Position numbers and translations under genes: made by a program | Part shown: positions 27,688-37,116 of the stretch, in pieces | Layout: each line of letters begins with the position of its first letter | How positions within the stretch are numbered: the first letter of the stretch is position 1 | NCBI RefSeq assembly: GCF_019312595.1 | Contig: NZ_JAHWDQ010000001.1 | Location: 62,001 to 126,000, forward strand | DNA length: 64,000 nt | Reading direction: 5' to 3' | From: Zhongshania aquimaris | GTDB taxonomy: Bacteria > Pseudomonadota > Gammaproteobacteria > Pseudomonadales > Spongiibacteraceae | The notes under the pieces: generated by a model | Seen by the model: the letters and a program-made list of their open reading frames with translations, nothing else | What the model was told of the DNA's origin: nothing | The model's database searches: none

Positions 27688-27716
27688 ATTCTAGAAACCT
27701 TAGGCCCCGCCGTCAA
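27688..27716 (-). promoter_or_regulatory. Sigma70 promoter of tRNA-Glu copy 2
   Basis: On minus, TTGACG (27711-27716), 17-bp spacer, TAGAAT (27688-27693); a GC-rich discriminator follows, typical of stringently controlled stable-RNA promoters. Confidence 0.8.
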
Positions 27717-27793
27717 GTCGCTTTTTACAGTTAATCGCAAAAAAGCAAAAAAACCCCATAAATCGCTTACTTAACAGTCAACTTGGCCACAAT

Positions 27794-28192
27794 TCAATCA
27801 GTTGACTCCTCTAATCGCAAAGAAAGGGAGTTGATACAGTAACGCAATCCAGTCGGTTCTGGCCCATCAGGGAAAACATGACCTAAATGCGCCTCACAGC
27901 GTGCACACACCACTTCTTCACGAACCATGCCGTGGCTCACATCGCGGTTTACTCCCACGACGTCTTCGTCGACAGGTTTGTAAAAACTAGGCCAGCCAGA
28001 ACCGGAATCATATTTGGTGCCCGATTCAAACAAGGCCTGCCCGCAACAGCGACACACATAATTACCAGTCGATTTTTCATTGTAATACTCGCCGGTAAAA
28101 GCTCGCTCTGTGCCCTTCTGCCGACACACGTAAAATTCGTCGTCTGTTAGAAGTTCCCGCCATTCTTGTTCAGATTTCACTACTTTTTCCAC
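27794..28192 (-). CDS. msrB: Peptide-methionine (R)-S-oxide reductase
   Basis: Repairs methionine-R-sulfoxide in oxidised proteins. 132 aa. Two zinc CxxC pairs (CRCCG with neighbours, and [12 protein letters not shown]), [12 protein letters not shown], and the catalytic cysteine in [14 protein letters not shown] start at 28192 with AGAGG five bases upstream. Faces away from the aminotransferase gene. Confidence 0.96.
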   Translation of the reverse strand: MEKVVKSEQEWRELLTDDEFYVCRQKGTERAFTGEYYNEKSTGNYVCRCCGQALFESGTKYDSGSGWPSFYKPVDEDVVGVNRDVSHGMVREEVVCARCEAHLGHVFPDGPEPTGLRYCINSLSLRLEESTD

Positions 28193-28345
28193 GAATACCT
28201 CTCCACCTAGCCACCTTTGAACACGTATACTTGTTTGCTACGCCGTTTAAAGCCTATAAGTGACCTTAGTGTATACCGCTTTAAATGACACACAAGATGA
28301 TTAACACAGTTCGCAATAAGACTTTGCCAGCTAAACACAAAAACT

Positions 28346-28360
28346 CCGGCATGCTGCCGG
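28346..28360 (+). promoter_or_regulatory. Small hairpin just upstream of alaA
   Basis: CCGGCA/TGCCGG with a 3-nt loop, ending five bases before the AAGAAGGCAGG ribosome-binding region. It may modulate initiation; nothing else supports a role. Confidence 0.35.
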
Positions 28361-28376
28361 CATAAGAAGGCAGGAC

Positions 28377-29615
28377 ATGGGCCAGCATTTAAAATCTAAA
28401 AAACTTAACAACGTCTGCTATGAAATTCGTGGGCCGGTATTACAACGCGCCAATGAATTAGAAGAAGAAGGCCACCGTATTCTGAAGTTGAATATTGGTA
28501 ACCCTGCGCCTTTTGGTTTTAATGCACCCGACGAAATCATTCAAGACGTGATTCGCATGCTGCCTGACAGCGAGGGCTACAGCGATTCAAAAGGTCTTTA
28601 CAGTGCACGCAAAGCGATCATGCAGGAGTGCCAGAAAATAGGCATTCCCGGTGTTGGCGTAAATGATATTTATCTGGGCAATGGTGCCAGTGAACTCATC
28701 AGCATGGCAACACAAGCCCTACTGAACCAGGGGGACGAAGTACTCATTCCCGCCCCAGACTACCCGCTATGGACCGCTGTAGTATCTCTTTCAGGCGCAA
28801 CCCCGGTGCACTACATATGCGAGGAAGATAATGGCTGGCAGCCGTCGATTGACGATATCGTTAGCAAAATAACGCCGAATACCAAAGCCATTGTCATTAT
28901 CAACCCGAACAACCCGACCGGCGCCGTATACAGCCGCGAGATGCTTGAGCAACTCGTTGCAATCGCTGAAGCGCACGAGCTAGTGGTGTTCGCCGATGAA
29001 ATTTACAGCAAAATTCTTTTCGACGACGCCGTCCACATCCCGATTGGCAGCCTGAAAGCAGATATTCTGTGTTTAACCTTCAACGGTTTATCCAAAGCCT
29101 ATCGTCTCGCGGGATTCCGCAGCGGCTGGTTAATTGTGTCTGGTGCGAAAGATCGTGCTGCAGACTATATCGAGGGTCTGAATATTCTCTCCTCGATGCG
29201 ACTTTGCGCCAACGTACCGGCCCAACACGCCATTCAAACAGCGCTAGGTGGTTATCAGAGTATTAATGAGCTGATCCTGCCTGGTGGACGACTGCTTGAG
29301 CAGCGAGACCTCGCTCATAAAATGCTAAACGAAATCCCCGGTGTGAGCTGCACTAAACCCGCCGGCGCCATTTATATGTTCCCTCGCCTTGACCCCGAGG
29401 TATACCCAGTGCGTGACGACGAACAGTTGGTACTGGACTTGCTGAACCAAGAAAAAATCCTGCTGGTACAAGGCAGCGGTTTCAACTGGCATGAGCCGGA
29501 TCACCTCAGGATTGTGTTTTTGCCAAATAAGATCGATTTGGCAGATGCCATTGAGCGGTTCGCCAATTTCTTAGGCTCTTATCGCAAGCAACTTTTACTA
29601 AGTAAACAAGCCTAG
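28377..29615 (+). CDS. alaA: Alanine-synthesising aminotransferase (AlaA family)
   Basis: Fold-type I PLP aminotransferase, 412 aa. PLP lysine K240 in FNGLSKAYRLAGFRSGW; NPNNPTGAVYS (177-187) and DEIYSKILFDD are conserved. Very close in pattern to E. coli AlaA, a glutamate-pyruvate aminotransferase. ATG preceded by an AGGCAGGA site. Monocistronic; divergent from msrB. Confidence 0.92.
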   Translation: MGQHLKSKKLNNVCYEIRGPVLQRANELEEEGHRILKLNIGNPAPFGFNAPDEIIQDVIRMLPDSEGYSDSKGLYSARKAIMQECQKIGIPGVGVNDIYLGNGASELISMATQALLNQGDEVLIPAPDYPLWTAVVSLSGATPVHYICEEDNGWQPSIDDIVSKITPNTKAIVIINPNNPTGAVYSREMLEQLVAIAEAHELVVFADEIYSKILFDDAVHIPIGSLKADILCLTFNGLSKAYRLAGFRSGWLIVSGAKDRAADYIEGLNILSSMRLCANVPAQHAIQTALGGYQSINELILPGGRLLEQRDLAHKMLNEIPGVSCTKPAGAIYMFPRLDPEVYPVRDDEQLVLDLLNQEKILLVQGSGFNWHEPDHLRIVFLPNKIDLADAIERFANFLGSYRKQLLLSKQA

Positions 29616-29642
29616 CTCGCTTATCCAATCACCGCAGCCGGC

Positions 29643-30341
29643 TTACGGCTGCGGTGTTCTTCCCTCGCCTGCTTGCGTGAGTGGAGGTCCGGTAAATTCA
29701 GCCTCGATTATCACCTCAATGTTATCGCCCACCCCCATCGTCGATCCCGGCTCTGGAATACCGTAGGAAATCCCGAAATCAGATCGCTTAAAACTCCCCC
29801 GTGCCGAAAAGCCAATCCGCCCATGCGGATCTAAGGGATGACCAGCGTAGCCTCCATTAAAGACCGCGTTGAGCACAACTGGTTTGCGAACCCCATGCAA
29901 ACTTAAATCCCCAGTAATCCGCACCGAGTTTTCCCCAGTGGGCTCAACCCGTGTCGAACTGAATTTAATCTCTGGAAACTGAGCCGCATCCAGCCATTGG
30001 GCCCCCAACAGGGTATCGAGGAAATCCGCCGGTGGTGATGGCAACACCAGCGAACGCGAATTAATGGTGGCAACGACGTTCATTTCTGCTGGTTTAAGCG
30101 GATCAAAATGAAGATCAGCAGAGAAGTTTGTAAAGCGCGCCGTATACCAAGAAAACCCCAAATGATTAACGCGAAACGACAAATCAGCATGGCTAGGATC
30201 AACGTGATAAGCCCCGGCGGGCGCTTCAGTTGCAAAGGCTTCAATAGCCACTGCAGTCTGATCCTCGGCCATCGGTCCACATGCAGCTAGCGTGAAAACG
30301 ACAGTGATCAAAGCCAGGCAGTTTATGGTATTTATCTTCAT
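29643..30341 (-). CDS. YceI-family lipoprotein
   Basis: 232 aa. A lipoprotein signal ends at the lipobox TLAAC (C21); the YceI lipocalin-like domain follows (YHVDPSHADLSFRVNHLGFSWYTARF is read as YHVDPSHADLSFRV plus NHLGFSWYTARF). YceI proteins bind long isoprenoid-like lipids such as polyprenyl chains in the periplasm; the ligand here is unknown. Convergent with alaA; a 168-bp gap follows its start. Confidence 0.9.
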   Translation of the reverse strand: MKINTINCLALITVVFTLAACGPMAEDQTAVAIEAFATEAPAGAYHVDPSHADLSFRVNHLGFSWYTARFTNFSADLHFDPLKPAEMNVVATINSRSLVLPSPPADFLDTLLGAQWLDAAQFPEIKFSSTRVEPTGENSVRITGDLSLHGVRKPVVLNAVFNGGYAGHPLDPHGRIGFSARGSFKRSDFGISYGIPEPGSTMGVGDNIEVIIEAEFTGPPLTQAGEGRTPQP

Positions 30342-30509
30342 ACGTTATTGCCTTCTCAAAAGTGTTAGGAGTTCAGTGCAGTATGGTCGTTCCCGTATAC
30401 ACCGTGCCAACCTATAGTCGAATAGCCAATTAAAATTCGACAAACATTCGCGGCTTTTATCCGCTTTTCCGCGTTTAGCAGAATCAAACAGCTAAAATAT
30501 CGAGCTTTA

Positions 30510-31442
30510 TTAAAGCCGATAATGCATCACTTTCAAGGCCGCATCACTATCCGCTTCCGGAAAATCTGCCCGCCCCTCAAGACGAGAGATAAACTCGGCC
30601 GCAGGGCAATCCTCAGCCATCAAGTCTTGCAGAAAGCCCTGCCCCAGATAGGGCGCATTTAAACAAACTAAGACGTCACCGCCATCTGCTAACAGTGCCG
30701 GAAATTGACGCACCAATTTACGATAATCTTTAATTGCATCGAAACTACCTAGCTGTCGCGATGGCGGGTCGCATATCACAATATCGAAGGGCCCAGATTT
30801 TTTTAAACGACCCCAGGATTTAAGAATATCGTGACTTAGGTAAGTTATATCCGCAGGCTGCTTAGATGGCGGATTCAGTCGATGATTTTCGCGCCCCTGC
30901 AGCAGTGCGGGTCTGCTGGTATCGATATTAACAATACTCCCAGCGCCAGCCTGTTCAGCGGCGACGGAAAAAGCGCAGGTGTATGAAAACAGATTAAGTA
31001 TGCGCTTTCCTTCCGCCCGCTCAGCAAGCCACTGTCTCGCCGGCTGCATGTCCATAAAGTAGCCGATATTTTGCTTGCTACTTAAGTCGAGTTTAAATCT
31101 GCAATCGCCCTCTTCTGCAAATATCCTTTCTGGACATTCACCCCATAGACAATGGATCGGCGCGGTCTTTTCGTAACGCCGTTGAACCACCGCTGCATCG
31201 CAGCAAGCACTAAAGCGAGCTTTTAAAGCTTCGCAAAACTCTGCCCAGAACACCTCATCCGGCTGTCGATATAAGACAATCCAAAGTATTGGCTGAAAGT
31301 AATCTACGGTGAAATATTCAAAGCCGGCAAAGCATTGGCCACGACCATGAAACAGCCGCTGGGCGCCATTTTCAGCTGTTAACGCCCAATCAGAAAACTC
31401 ACAAATATCGGTGAAACGCGTAAACTCACTCACCGCTGGCAC
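30510..31442 (-). CDS. Class I SAM-dependent methyltransferase (RlmI/RlmK-like, no PUA domain)
   Basis: 310 aa. SAM motif ILNLFSYTCAFSVAA (about 147-161), DxxxP motif in CDPPSRQ, and FDAIKDYRKLVRQFPALL, as in large-subunit rRNA m5C/m7G methyltransferases. The N-terminal part has no obvious PUA domain, so target specificity is uncertain. GTG at 31442 or 31433; the 5' end overlaps the ATP-NAD kinase-like gene by 17 nt. Confidence 0.85.
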   Translation of the reverse strand: MPAVSEFTRFTDICEFSDWALTAENGAQRLFHGRGQCFAGFEYFTVDYFQPILWIVLYRQPDEVFWAEFCEALKARFSACCDAAVVQRRYEKTAPIHCLWGECPERIFAEEGDCRFKLDLSSKQNIGYFMDMQPARQWLAERAEGKRILNLFSYTCAFSVAAEQAGAGSIVNIDTSRPALLQGRENHRLNPPSKQPADITYLSHDILKSWGRLKKSGPFDIVICDPPSRQLGSFDAIKDYRKLVRQFPALLADGGDVLVCLNAPYLGQGFLQDLMAEDCPAAEFISRLEGRADFPEADSDAALKVMHYRL

Positions 31443-32571
31443 TGACTCGATACATGACGCTATCCCGATAGCCGGTCACCACTTTAATAAAACCCTGCCA
31501 CTCTCGATCTACGTCCGGGTCATTGCTATCAACTAATAATGGGCGGCCGTTTAGCTCGGTAATCTTTGTTTTCGTTGCGACAATAATGAAGTTGTCTCTA
31601 CCGATTCGCCTAATTATCGCCGGCGTTAGTTGCTGGTTTCCGCGCCCGAGAATATGGCCTTGCCCGCCAATGGCGGTAATTACCGCTTTAAGTGGCCCTT
31701 GGTGGTCAGTGATAGCCTGCATTAATAACTTTGCATTAACATCGCTGGCCTGCAGCTCAAAATTAGCGATGAGGTCTACACCCAGCAGGGTATTGTCTAG
31801 ACCGAGCTGCGCCATAATCGCGGCGGTAGTACTGCCGGGACCGACGACATAAAGCGATTCGGGGTCCATTTCTTCGATAATATGATCGGCAATATCCGCT
31901 AGCACCAACTCTTTTTGTTCGCGACCGCCCGCTTTTACATGCTGTAAAAATCCGCCGATAATCGGCACAGTTAGTTCGCCAAAGTATTTAGAACGCACCG
32001 TGCCCGCCCTAAACGCCTCTTCATCAATATCCCTGACCTCTTGCTGGGAAACTTCAACCAATTTGCCGGTGATCAGGGCAACGACAATATCTGCCGCACT
32101 TTCGGGACTCACGGCGTAAACGCCGGAATGCATTTTCACTCCCGCTGGCACACCAAGGCAGGGAATACGCGTACCTACCGCAGTAAATATGTCACGAGCG
32201 GTGCCGTCACCACCGACAAATAACAGCAAATCAACACCGGCTTTCACTATCGCCTGCGCCGCTTCCTGGGTGTCGACTTTAGTCGTCAGATTAGGATCAG
32301 CCGGCTGGCCGACGGAAATAAAGGGAAGTCCAGCAATACGGGGAACATCATTCGCTGCGCTTTGGGCGGACATCAAACCGGCAAAGCCATACACGGTCAA
32401 CTCTTCAATGCCACTCTCAGCTATTCTTTCCAAGCATCGCAAAGCTCGCGCCGCAGATCGGCCCAAGTCCTCGGCGTGAACACGAGACAGATCCAGTCCG
32501 TCGCTTCCCTTCATTGCCATGGGGCCTCCAAGGCCCGCAAAGGGGTTAACCACAATCCCAAGTTTAAACAT
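31426..32571 (-). CDS. ATP-NAD kinase family protein (AcoX-like)
   Basis: 381 aa. NPFAGLGGP at the N-terminus, the GGDGTARD nucleotide motif (about residues 120-127) and GVKMHSGVYAVSP match the COG3199 branch of diacylglycerol/NAD-kinase-fold proteins. It is longer than NadK and lacks the NadK NTDGST motif, so it is a relative rather than the essential NAD kinase. Substrate unknown. Coupled to the methyltransferase gene by overlap. Confidence 0.85.
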   Translation of the reverse strand: MFKLGIVVNPFAGLGGPMAMKGSDGLDLSRVHAEDLGRSAARALRCLERIAESGIEELTVYGFAGLMSAQSAANDVPRIAGLPFISVGQPADPNLTTKVDTQEAAQAIVKAGVDLLLFVGGDGTARDIFTAVGTRIPCLGVPAGVKMHSGVYAVSPESAADIVVALITGKLVEVSQQEVRDIDEEAFRAGTVRSKYFGELTVPIIGGFLQHVKAGGREQKELVLADIADHIIEEMDPESLYVVGPGSTTAAIMAQLGLDNTLLGVDLIANFELQASDVNAKLLMQAITDHQGPLKAVITAIGGQGHILGRGNQQLTPAIIRRIGRDNFIIVATKTKITELNGRPLLVDSNDPDVDREWQGFIKVVTGYRDSVMYRVSASGE

Positions 32572-32633
32572 TAAACCCTCAAAACCCGGTTAAATCACCG
32601 CTAATTTGTCCAATAGACACGTTACTAAGATGT

Positions 32634-33752
32634 TCACTTACCGCTCTGCAGAGCGTTTAGCAGCGATAAAAATTTAGCGTTGCCGACTGTTAGATCACTA
32701 AACGCAAGCTCTCTGCGAACAGGATAGGATTTGCGTAAGAGATCGAACGCTTCTCCCCGTGCAGATGACTGAATGATTGCGCGAAAGCGCAGATTATCTT
32801 CCTCGACGTCATAGACAGAGGCAACCGTGCGACGAATGAAATCAGCTACGTCGTTTCCGTCACAGTATATGGGAGCAGCGTGAGTGACATAATCAGGCTT
32901 ATCAAAAGACGCCAATTGCACGCCTAAAAACGCCGCCAATTCTGACGCGACCATATTTAGTCCCGTTAACTTGCCATCGGCACTATAGCCGGCAATATGT
33001 GGCGTTGCGATGCGGCAAGCCGAAGCCAGGGCGACAGGGAAATCAGGCTCCCCCTCCCAAACATCAAGGGCCAACTGAATATCTGGCCGTCGCGCAATAA
33101 GTTGCTGTAGATCCTCGGTCGCCACCACCTCTCCCCGCCCAGCATTGACCAACACCGCATTCTTAGGCATCGCACACAGCTGGTCTGCGCTCATCATATG
33201 GTAGCTTGGAAAAGGACCATCGCGGGTTAATGGCGCGTGCAGACACAACAAATCACTGTCAATCACCTCTTCCAAACTACATAACTCAGGGAACTGACTT
33301 TGATCTAGTAGTGGATCATAGGCACGGCAAGTGATACCCAAAGCACTTAAACGACGGCCCAAACGACGGCCGACATTACCGTAACCGACAATGCCCACAG
33401 TTGCTCCCGCGAGTAGACGGTCCAGTACATTATCGATACGGCATATTACGCTGAGAACGTAGTCCACAACGGATTCTGCATTTGAACCAGGGGCATTACA
33501 GTAGTGAATATCATTGGCGTGTAAATAGCTTAGATCGAGATGGTCTGTACCGATGGTAGTTGAACCTACAAAACGAACGCCGCTACCCGCTAGAAGATTC
33601 TCGTTAACCTTGGTGACGGAACGAACAATTAAGACCTCCGCATCGCCAATGCTGTCCTTCGTTAATTGCCTGCCATTGACCTGCTGCACTTCGCCAAACT
33701 GGGAAAAACACGCCACAGCCGCGGGAATATTTTCGTCAACCAATATCTTCAA
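32634..33752 (-). CDS. pdxB: 4-phosphoerythronate dehydrogenase
   Basis: Second step of DXP-dependent pyridoxal phosphate synthesis. 372 aa. MKILVDENIPAA start (here from a TTG), GIVGYGNVGRRLGRRL Rossmann motif, the catalytic Arg/Glu/His set in NAGRGEVV, WEGEPD and TPHIAGYS, and the PdxB-specific C-terminal dimerisation domain. GGGAG lies 11 nt from the TTG. Confidence 0.95.
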   Translation of the reverse strand: MKILVDENIPAAVACFSQFGEVQQVNGRQLTKDSIGDAEVLIVRSVTKVNENLLAGSGVRFVGSTTIGTDHLDLSYLHANDIHYCNAPGSNAESVVDYVLSVICRIDNVLDRLLAGATVGIVGYGNVGRRLGRRLSALGITCRAYDPLLDQSQFPELCSLEEVIDSDLLCLHAPLTRDGPFPSYHMMSADQLCAMPKNAVLVNAGRGEVVATEDLQQLIARRPDIQLALDVWEGEPDFPVALASACRIATPHIAGYSADGKLTGLNMVASELAAFLGVQLASFDKPDYVTHAAPIYCDGNDVADFIRRTVASVYDVEEDNLRFRAIIQSSARGEAFDLLRKSYPVRRELAFSDLTVGNAKFLSLLNALQSGK

Positions 33753-33826
33753 TCGTTCTATAACTCCCAGGTTAGCTCAAACACAAATCTATAATAAGAA
33801 TTAACAAACATACATAATTAACTGAT

Positions 33827-34402
33827 TTAATTGCATATTATTTTACCAATTAAATAGTTGTCGGCGTTCGCACAGGAGCCTGTTCTGAAGTGCGCTTGCA
33901 ATGCCTGGCAAAACAGCGCTGCCCGCCGCGGAAGTCCAAACACCCGATAACGATGCGCCGCTTGCCACACCGCAAGCTGAAAAGGAAAAGGATCAATGGC
34001 GCCGCCATCTAAATTGTCGATGCTGACTCTAAACTGACGGCCCGCCGCAACACTGAACATCCATTCCAAAGCCTGGGGTTTAGCCTCTACCGCTTCAAAC
34101 GTTCGCTGCTGCTCCACGCCTCTTCCGTCAGGCTCGTACCAATATCCGTAGTCAAGCAGCAATCTTCTTTGCTCGCCCGCAATACACCAGTGCGCAGCCT
34201 CGTGCAATGCGCTTGCCGCGTAATCTGAGCGGAAAATAATCTGGTGGTAATCGATCTGCTCATCTGCAGGTCGATATAAGGGCTCCGCACCCCCGCCAAG
34301 CAAGCGCGTTCGATCCGACGCCCAAAAACAAGACGCAAATACCGAACAGATAAGGTCAGCATCTGTAGAAATGTTACCCGTTGCTAAGTTGGCGTCAGGC
34401 AT
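33827..34402 (-). CDS. epmC: Elongation factor P hydroxylase EpmC
   Basis: Hydroxylates the beta-lysylated Lys of EF-P. 191 aa from ATG 34402; this start overlaps the upstream stop by 8 nt, whereas an upstream extension to 34453 looks non-coding. SALHEAAHWCIAGEQRR, YGYWYEPDGR and EVEAKPQALEWMF-like segments (FEAVEAKPQALEW) match E. coli YfcM. epmA, epmB and efp are not in the window. Confidence 0.92.
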   Translation of the reverse strand: MPDANLATGNISTDADLICSVFASCFWASDRTRLLGGGAEPLYRPADEQIDYHQIIFRSDYAASALHEAAHWCIAGEQRRLLLDYGYWYEPDGRGVEQQRTFEAVEAKPQALEWMFSVAAGRQFRVSIDNLDGGAIDPFPFQLAVWQAAHRYRVFGLPRRAALFCQALQAHFRTGSCANADNYLIGKIICN

Positions 34403-34889
34403 TGCGCAACAAGCCCTGCTCGCCGAGAAGAGGCTCAGAGTATACGCTCTCATGGCCAGTCAATATGTCGATGTATTCACTGGACAAAAACTGGCGTCCG
34501 GCCAATAAATGGGCGAGATAGCTACTTTCCGGCAACAATGCATTGTTGATATACGCTGGGTTGGCCAGGTAAATCCACGTCGCACGCTGACCAGAACTTG
34601 TGTGAACGTGCATGCACTCTCGGCTATAACGTACCGGCGTACCCTCAAAATGATCCATTAAGCGCAAGTTATCGATACTGGCTAATGTATATAAAACGCC
34701 CTCGACATGGCAGTTACTTGCCTGCTGCACGTTGGCATAGGCGACACTCGGCTTGCAGTGCGATTGTTTGTTGAAAACCAACTTAAACCCACGCAGCGAC
34801 GCAGCTTCCGCCGTCAAAAAGCGCAAGCCGCGAGCCCGCATTCTGGCGGGATTCATATTGGAGCCATAGGCAAAATAGCAAGAAGTCAT
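34395..34889 (-). CDS. Gamma-glutamylcyclotransferase family protein
   Basis: 164 aa from ATG 34889 (a TTG two codons upstream is possible). CYFAYGSNMNPARM is the classic substrate-binding signature of the BtrG/GGCT fold, and MDHFEGTPVRY supports it. Likely acts on gamma-glutamyl peptides or amines; substrate not predictable. Overlaps epmC by 8 nt. Confidence 0.85.
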   Translation of the reverse strand: MTSCYFAYGSNMNPARMRARGLRFLTAEAASLRGFKLVFNKQSHCKPSVAYANVQQASNCHVEGVLYTLASIDNLRLMDHFEGTPVRYSRECMHVHTSSGQRATWIYLANPAYINNALLPESSYLAHLLAGRQFLSSEYIDILTGHESVYSEPLLGEQGLLRNA

Positions 34890-35066
34890 GGTCAAACACT
34901 TGGCAAATCGATAAACAGAGAGTAATTTTAGCAGAAAGGGACATCGCAGCGACCGAGTTTAGTTTATATCGGTATTGATTCGAGGTTTTCCTTGAAAGGT
35001 TTTGTGCAAGGTGCACACCTCACAAAATCCGCTGGGATGTACCGCCCGCTACGTGAGGAATGATAT

Positions 35067-35747
35067 ATGGCTCCACGTAACCACGGTAAACCTTCGTCCG
35101 CGAAGATAATCCCCTTTCCTCTGCGTTCTTCACGCACAGAGCAGCATCGAATCCTTCGAATTTCCCCAGAGTACGAGGGCCTCTGTTTGCTCTACGCCCA
35201 CCACGCATTGAGTCGTGACAAACTCTATGCGGTGAAGATTCTAGCTTGGGCGCGTTTGGCAAATGGTCAAGATGTCGCGATCTTACCTTGGCTAAGCGGT
35301 ATTGCTCGTTGCATAGACCTTAAAGACCCTGAATCTGGTCAAACCCGTGGCTATTACGACCCGCGCAGCTCGCGTCATTTTAGTGACATTCCACCCCATC
35401 ACGCCGCTGCCCTGGACGCGATGTGCGAGTATCCACAACAAAGTGGTATGCACATTGTGCAGGAAATCCCTGACCTTATAGGCAGCCACGCAGCATTATT
35501 GAGTGACGACAAACAATTTTTACTAGAACCCGTAATCAGCTGGCGCTTGCATAGCGACGGGAAATTAGAGGCGCTTGTGGCAGACTTAAGTCTTGCCCGA
35601 GAATCGCCAGTACTCCCGAGTGACGAGTGCCTTTATCCGGTTCAGCGCGAGGGAAACTTTCGATACTTTTTTCAATACCACATTGCCAATCAAATTAAAG
35701 CGGGAGGACAAATTGCAACGCGAGCACTTCAGCAATTATTAACCTGA
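35067..35747 (+). CDS. Uncharacterised protein, 226 aa
   Basis: No domain recognised. Soluble, with an Arg/Lys-rich N-terminus (residues 1-30) and a body containing LLYAHHALSRDKLYAVKILAW and YFFQYHIANQIKAGG. The ATG has GTGAGGAA seven bases upstream, and codon use looks like its neighbours. Convergent with tusA, with a 10-bp gap. It could be a conserved gammaproteobacterial protein I cannot place. Confidence 0.7.
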   Translation: MAPRNHGKPSSAKIIPFPLRSSRTEQHRILRISPEYEGLCLLYAHHALSRDKLYAVKILAWARLANGQDVAILPWLSGIARCIDLKDPESGQTRGYYDPRSSRHFSDIPPHHAAALDAMCEYPQQSGMHIVQEIPDLIGSHAALLSDDKQFLLEPVISWRLHSDGKLEALVADLSLARESPVLPSDECLYPVQREGNFRYFFQYHIANQIKAGGQIATRALQQLLT

Positions 35748-35757
35748 GCGCATGCTT

Positions 35758-35991
35758 TTAAGCTTTTTTAACAAAATAACGGTAGTTGCCAGCGCCCTCT
35801 TCCTGCGATAGCAATTCATGGCCAAGGAAGGTGCAAAACTTGGGAATATCCCGCGTCGTGGCAGGGTCAGTGGCAACTATTTCAAGCACATCCCCAGAGG
35901 AAATATCGCGAATTTTATTGTGCAACAACATAACCGGTTCTGGGCAAAAAAGCCCGCAGGTATCAAGTGTGTGATCTGCGACTATAGCCAA
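35758..35991 (-). CDS. tusA: Sulfur carrier TusA
   Basis: 77 aa. Takes persulfide from IscS and passes it to Tus[16 protein letters not shown] holds the active cysteine in the CPxP motif; [19 protein letters not shown] is the TusA second half. TTG start with GGAG seven bases upstream. It lies about 17 kb from tusDCBE, with no sulfur gene next to it. Confidence 0.95.
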   Translation of the reverse strand: MAIVADHTLDTCGLFCPEPVMLLHNKIRDISSGDVLEIVATDPATTRDIPKFCTFLGHELLSQEEGAGNYRYFVKKA

Positions 35992-36051
35992 ACTTAAACT
36001 CCAAAATTGTCATCGTTGTGCACAACACGGCGGTTTTCTGCGTTTATGTCG

Positions 36052-36270
36052 TTAGTCCTTAGCAATAACGCTCCAACTTTCAGTGTCTGGACTAAACACA
36101 ATAATAGCCTTGTTGTTTTCCAAGGCCATGCGAAGTTGGCTTATTTTTTCCTCCTGGCTTATTTCTGTCTCGCCGTAATCAGTGCCGTCCCGGGTCACCA
36201 TTTCCTCTAGCAGGCCTTGAAACGCATCCGCGCTCAGCTTCTGCCAGGGGATTTCAACATAATCACTCAT
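36052..36270 (-). CDS. yheU: YheU family protein (UPF0270)
   Basis: 72 aa from ATG 36270 (MSDYVEIPWQKL). The pattern EEMVTRDGTDYGETEIS and IVFSPDTESW matches UPF0270, a small conserved proteobacterial family of unknown function. It overlaps the upstream methyltransferase stop by 8 nt. Confidence 0.85.
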   Translation of the reverse strand: MSDYVEIPWQKLSADAFQGLLEEMVTRDGTDYGETEISQEEKISQLRMALENNKAIIVFSPDTESWSVIAKD

Positions 36271-37084
36271 GAACAGGTTTACCAAATTTAAGGGTCATTC
36301 GATCGCTTTCGCCAATCGCTAAATATTTTTCACGCTGCTGGTCGCCCAGTCGCAAGCTGGGAGGTAAAGTCCAGACACCTGCCGGATGATCGTGATTATC
36401 CTTGCTATTGGCATTAATTTCACTGCTATCAAGCAATAAAAACCCAGCGGATTCAGCCAGTGCAATAACCTGCTTTTCAGAGACATAGCCGCTCTTTATC
36501 ATGGTTTGCAATGAGGCATCCGGATCTGCCCGATGCTCAACCACACCGAAGATACCGCCAGGCTTTAAGGCTTTATATGCGGCGGCAAAAACGTCCTCAG
36601 CGACACCTGACTTAAGCCAGTTGTGTACATTGCGAAAGGTAAGCACCTTATCAGCTGAGCCGGCTGGCGCGATATCTCGATACGCTGGCGGCTGCAGTGT
36701 GGTAACCACCACTTTTTGATATACCGCGGGATCTTTCGCCAGCTTGGCATCAAAGGCTGAGCGCGACTTATTGTAATAGCTCACATCACTATCTGTTGCA
36801 AAGTGTGCTGTGTAGAGCTTGCCGCAATCTTTAACAATCGGTGTCAGAATTTCGGTGTACCAACCCCCACCGGGCCATAACTCTACTACGGAGTCGCAGG
36901 GTTGAACGCCAAAGAAAAGCAGCGTTTGCAATGGGTGGCGATACTCATCGCGGAGGTGATTTTGCGCGCTGCGATGGTCTGCATCCAGCACTTCCGCCCA
37001 CATCAAATCGTTCACCGCCGGTGCCGCGAAAACACTTCCAATACACAAAGACTGGACAAGCACTAGCATACCGATACGTTTCAT
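36263..37084 (-). CDS. Predicted secreted SAM-methyltransferase-like protein
   Basis: 273 aa from ATG 37084, followed by a clear Sec signal peptide (MKRIGMLVLVQSLCIGSVFA, cleavage before APA). The mature part is a class I methyltransferase fold: VVELWPGGGWYTEIL as the SAM loop, FRNVHNW, and LKPGGIFGVVEHR. SAM is not known in the periplasm, so the role of such exported members (COG4798-like) is obscure. Cotranscribed with yheU. Confidence 0.85.
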   Translation of the reverse strand: MKRIGMLVLVQSLCIGSVFAAPAVNDLMWAEVLDADHRSAQNHLRDEYRHPLQTLLFFGVQPCDSVVELWPGGGWYTEILTPIVKDCGKLYTAHFATDSDVSYYNKSRSAFDAKLAKDPAVYQKVVVTTLQPPAYRDIAPAGSADKVLTFRNVHNWLKSGVAEDVFAAAYKALKPGGIFGVVEHRADPDASLQTMIKSGYVSEKQVIALAESAGFLLLDSSEINANSKDNHDHPAGVWTLPPSLRLGDQQREKYLAIGESDRMTLKFGKPVHE

Positions 37085-37116
37085 TTTATTTCCCTTGGTT
37101 AACAAATTGCTCGCAT

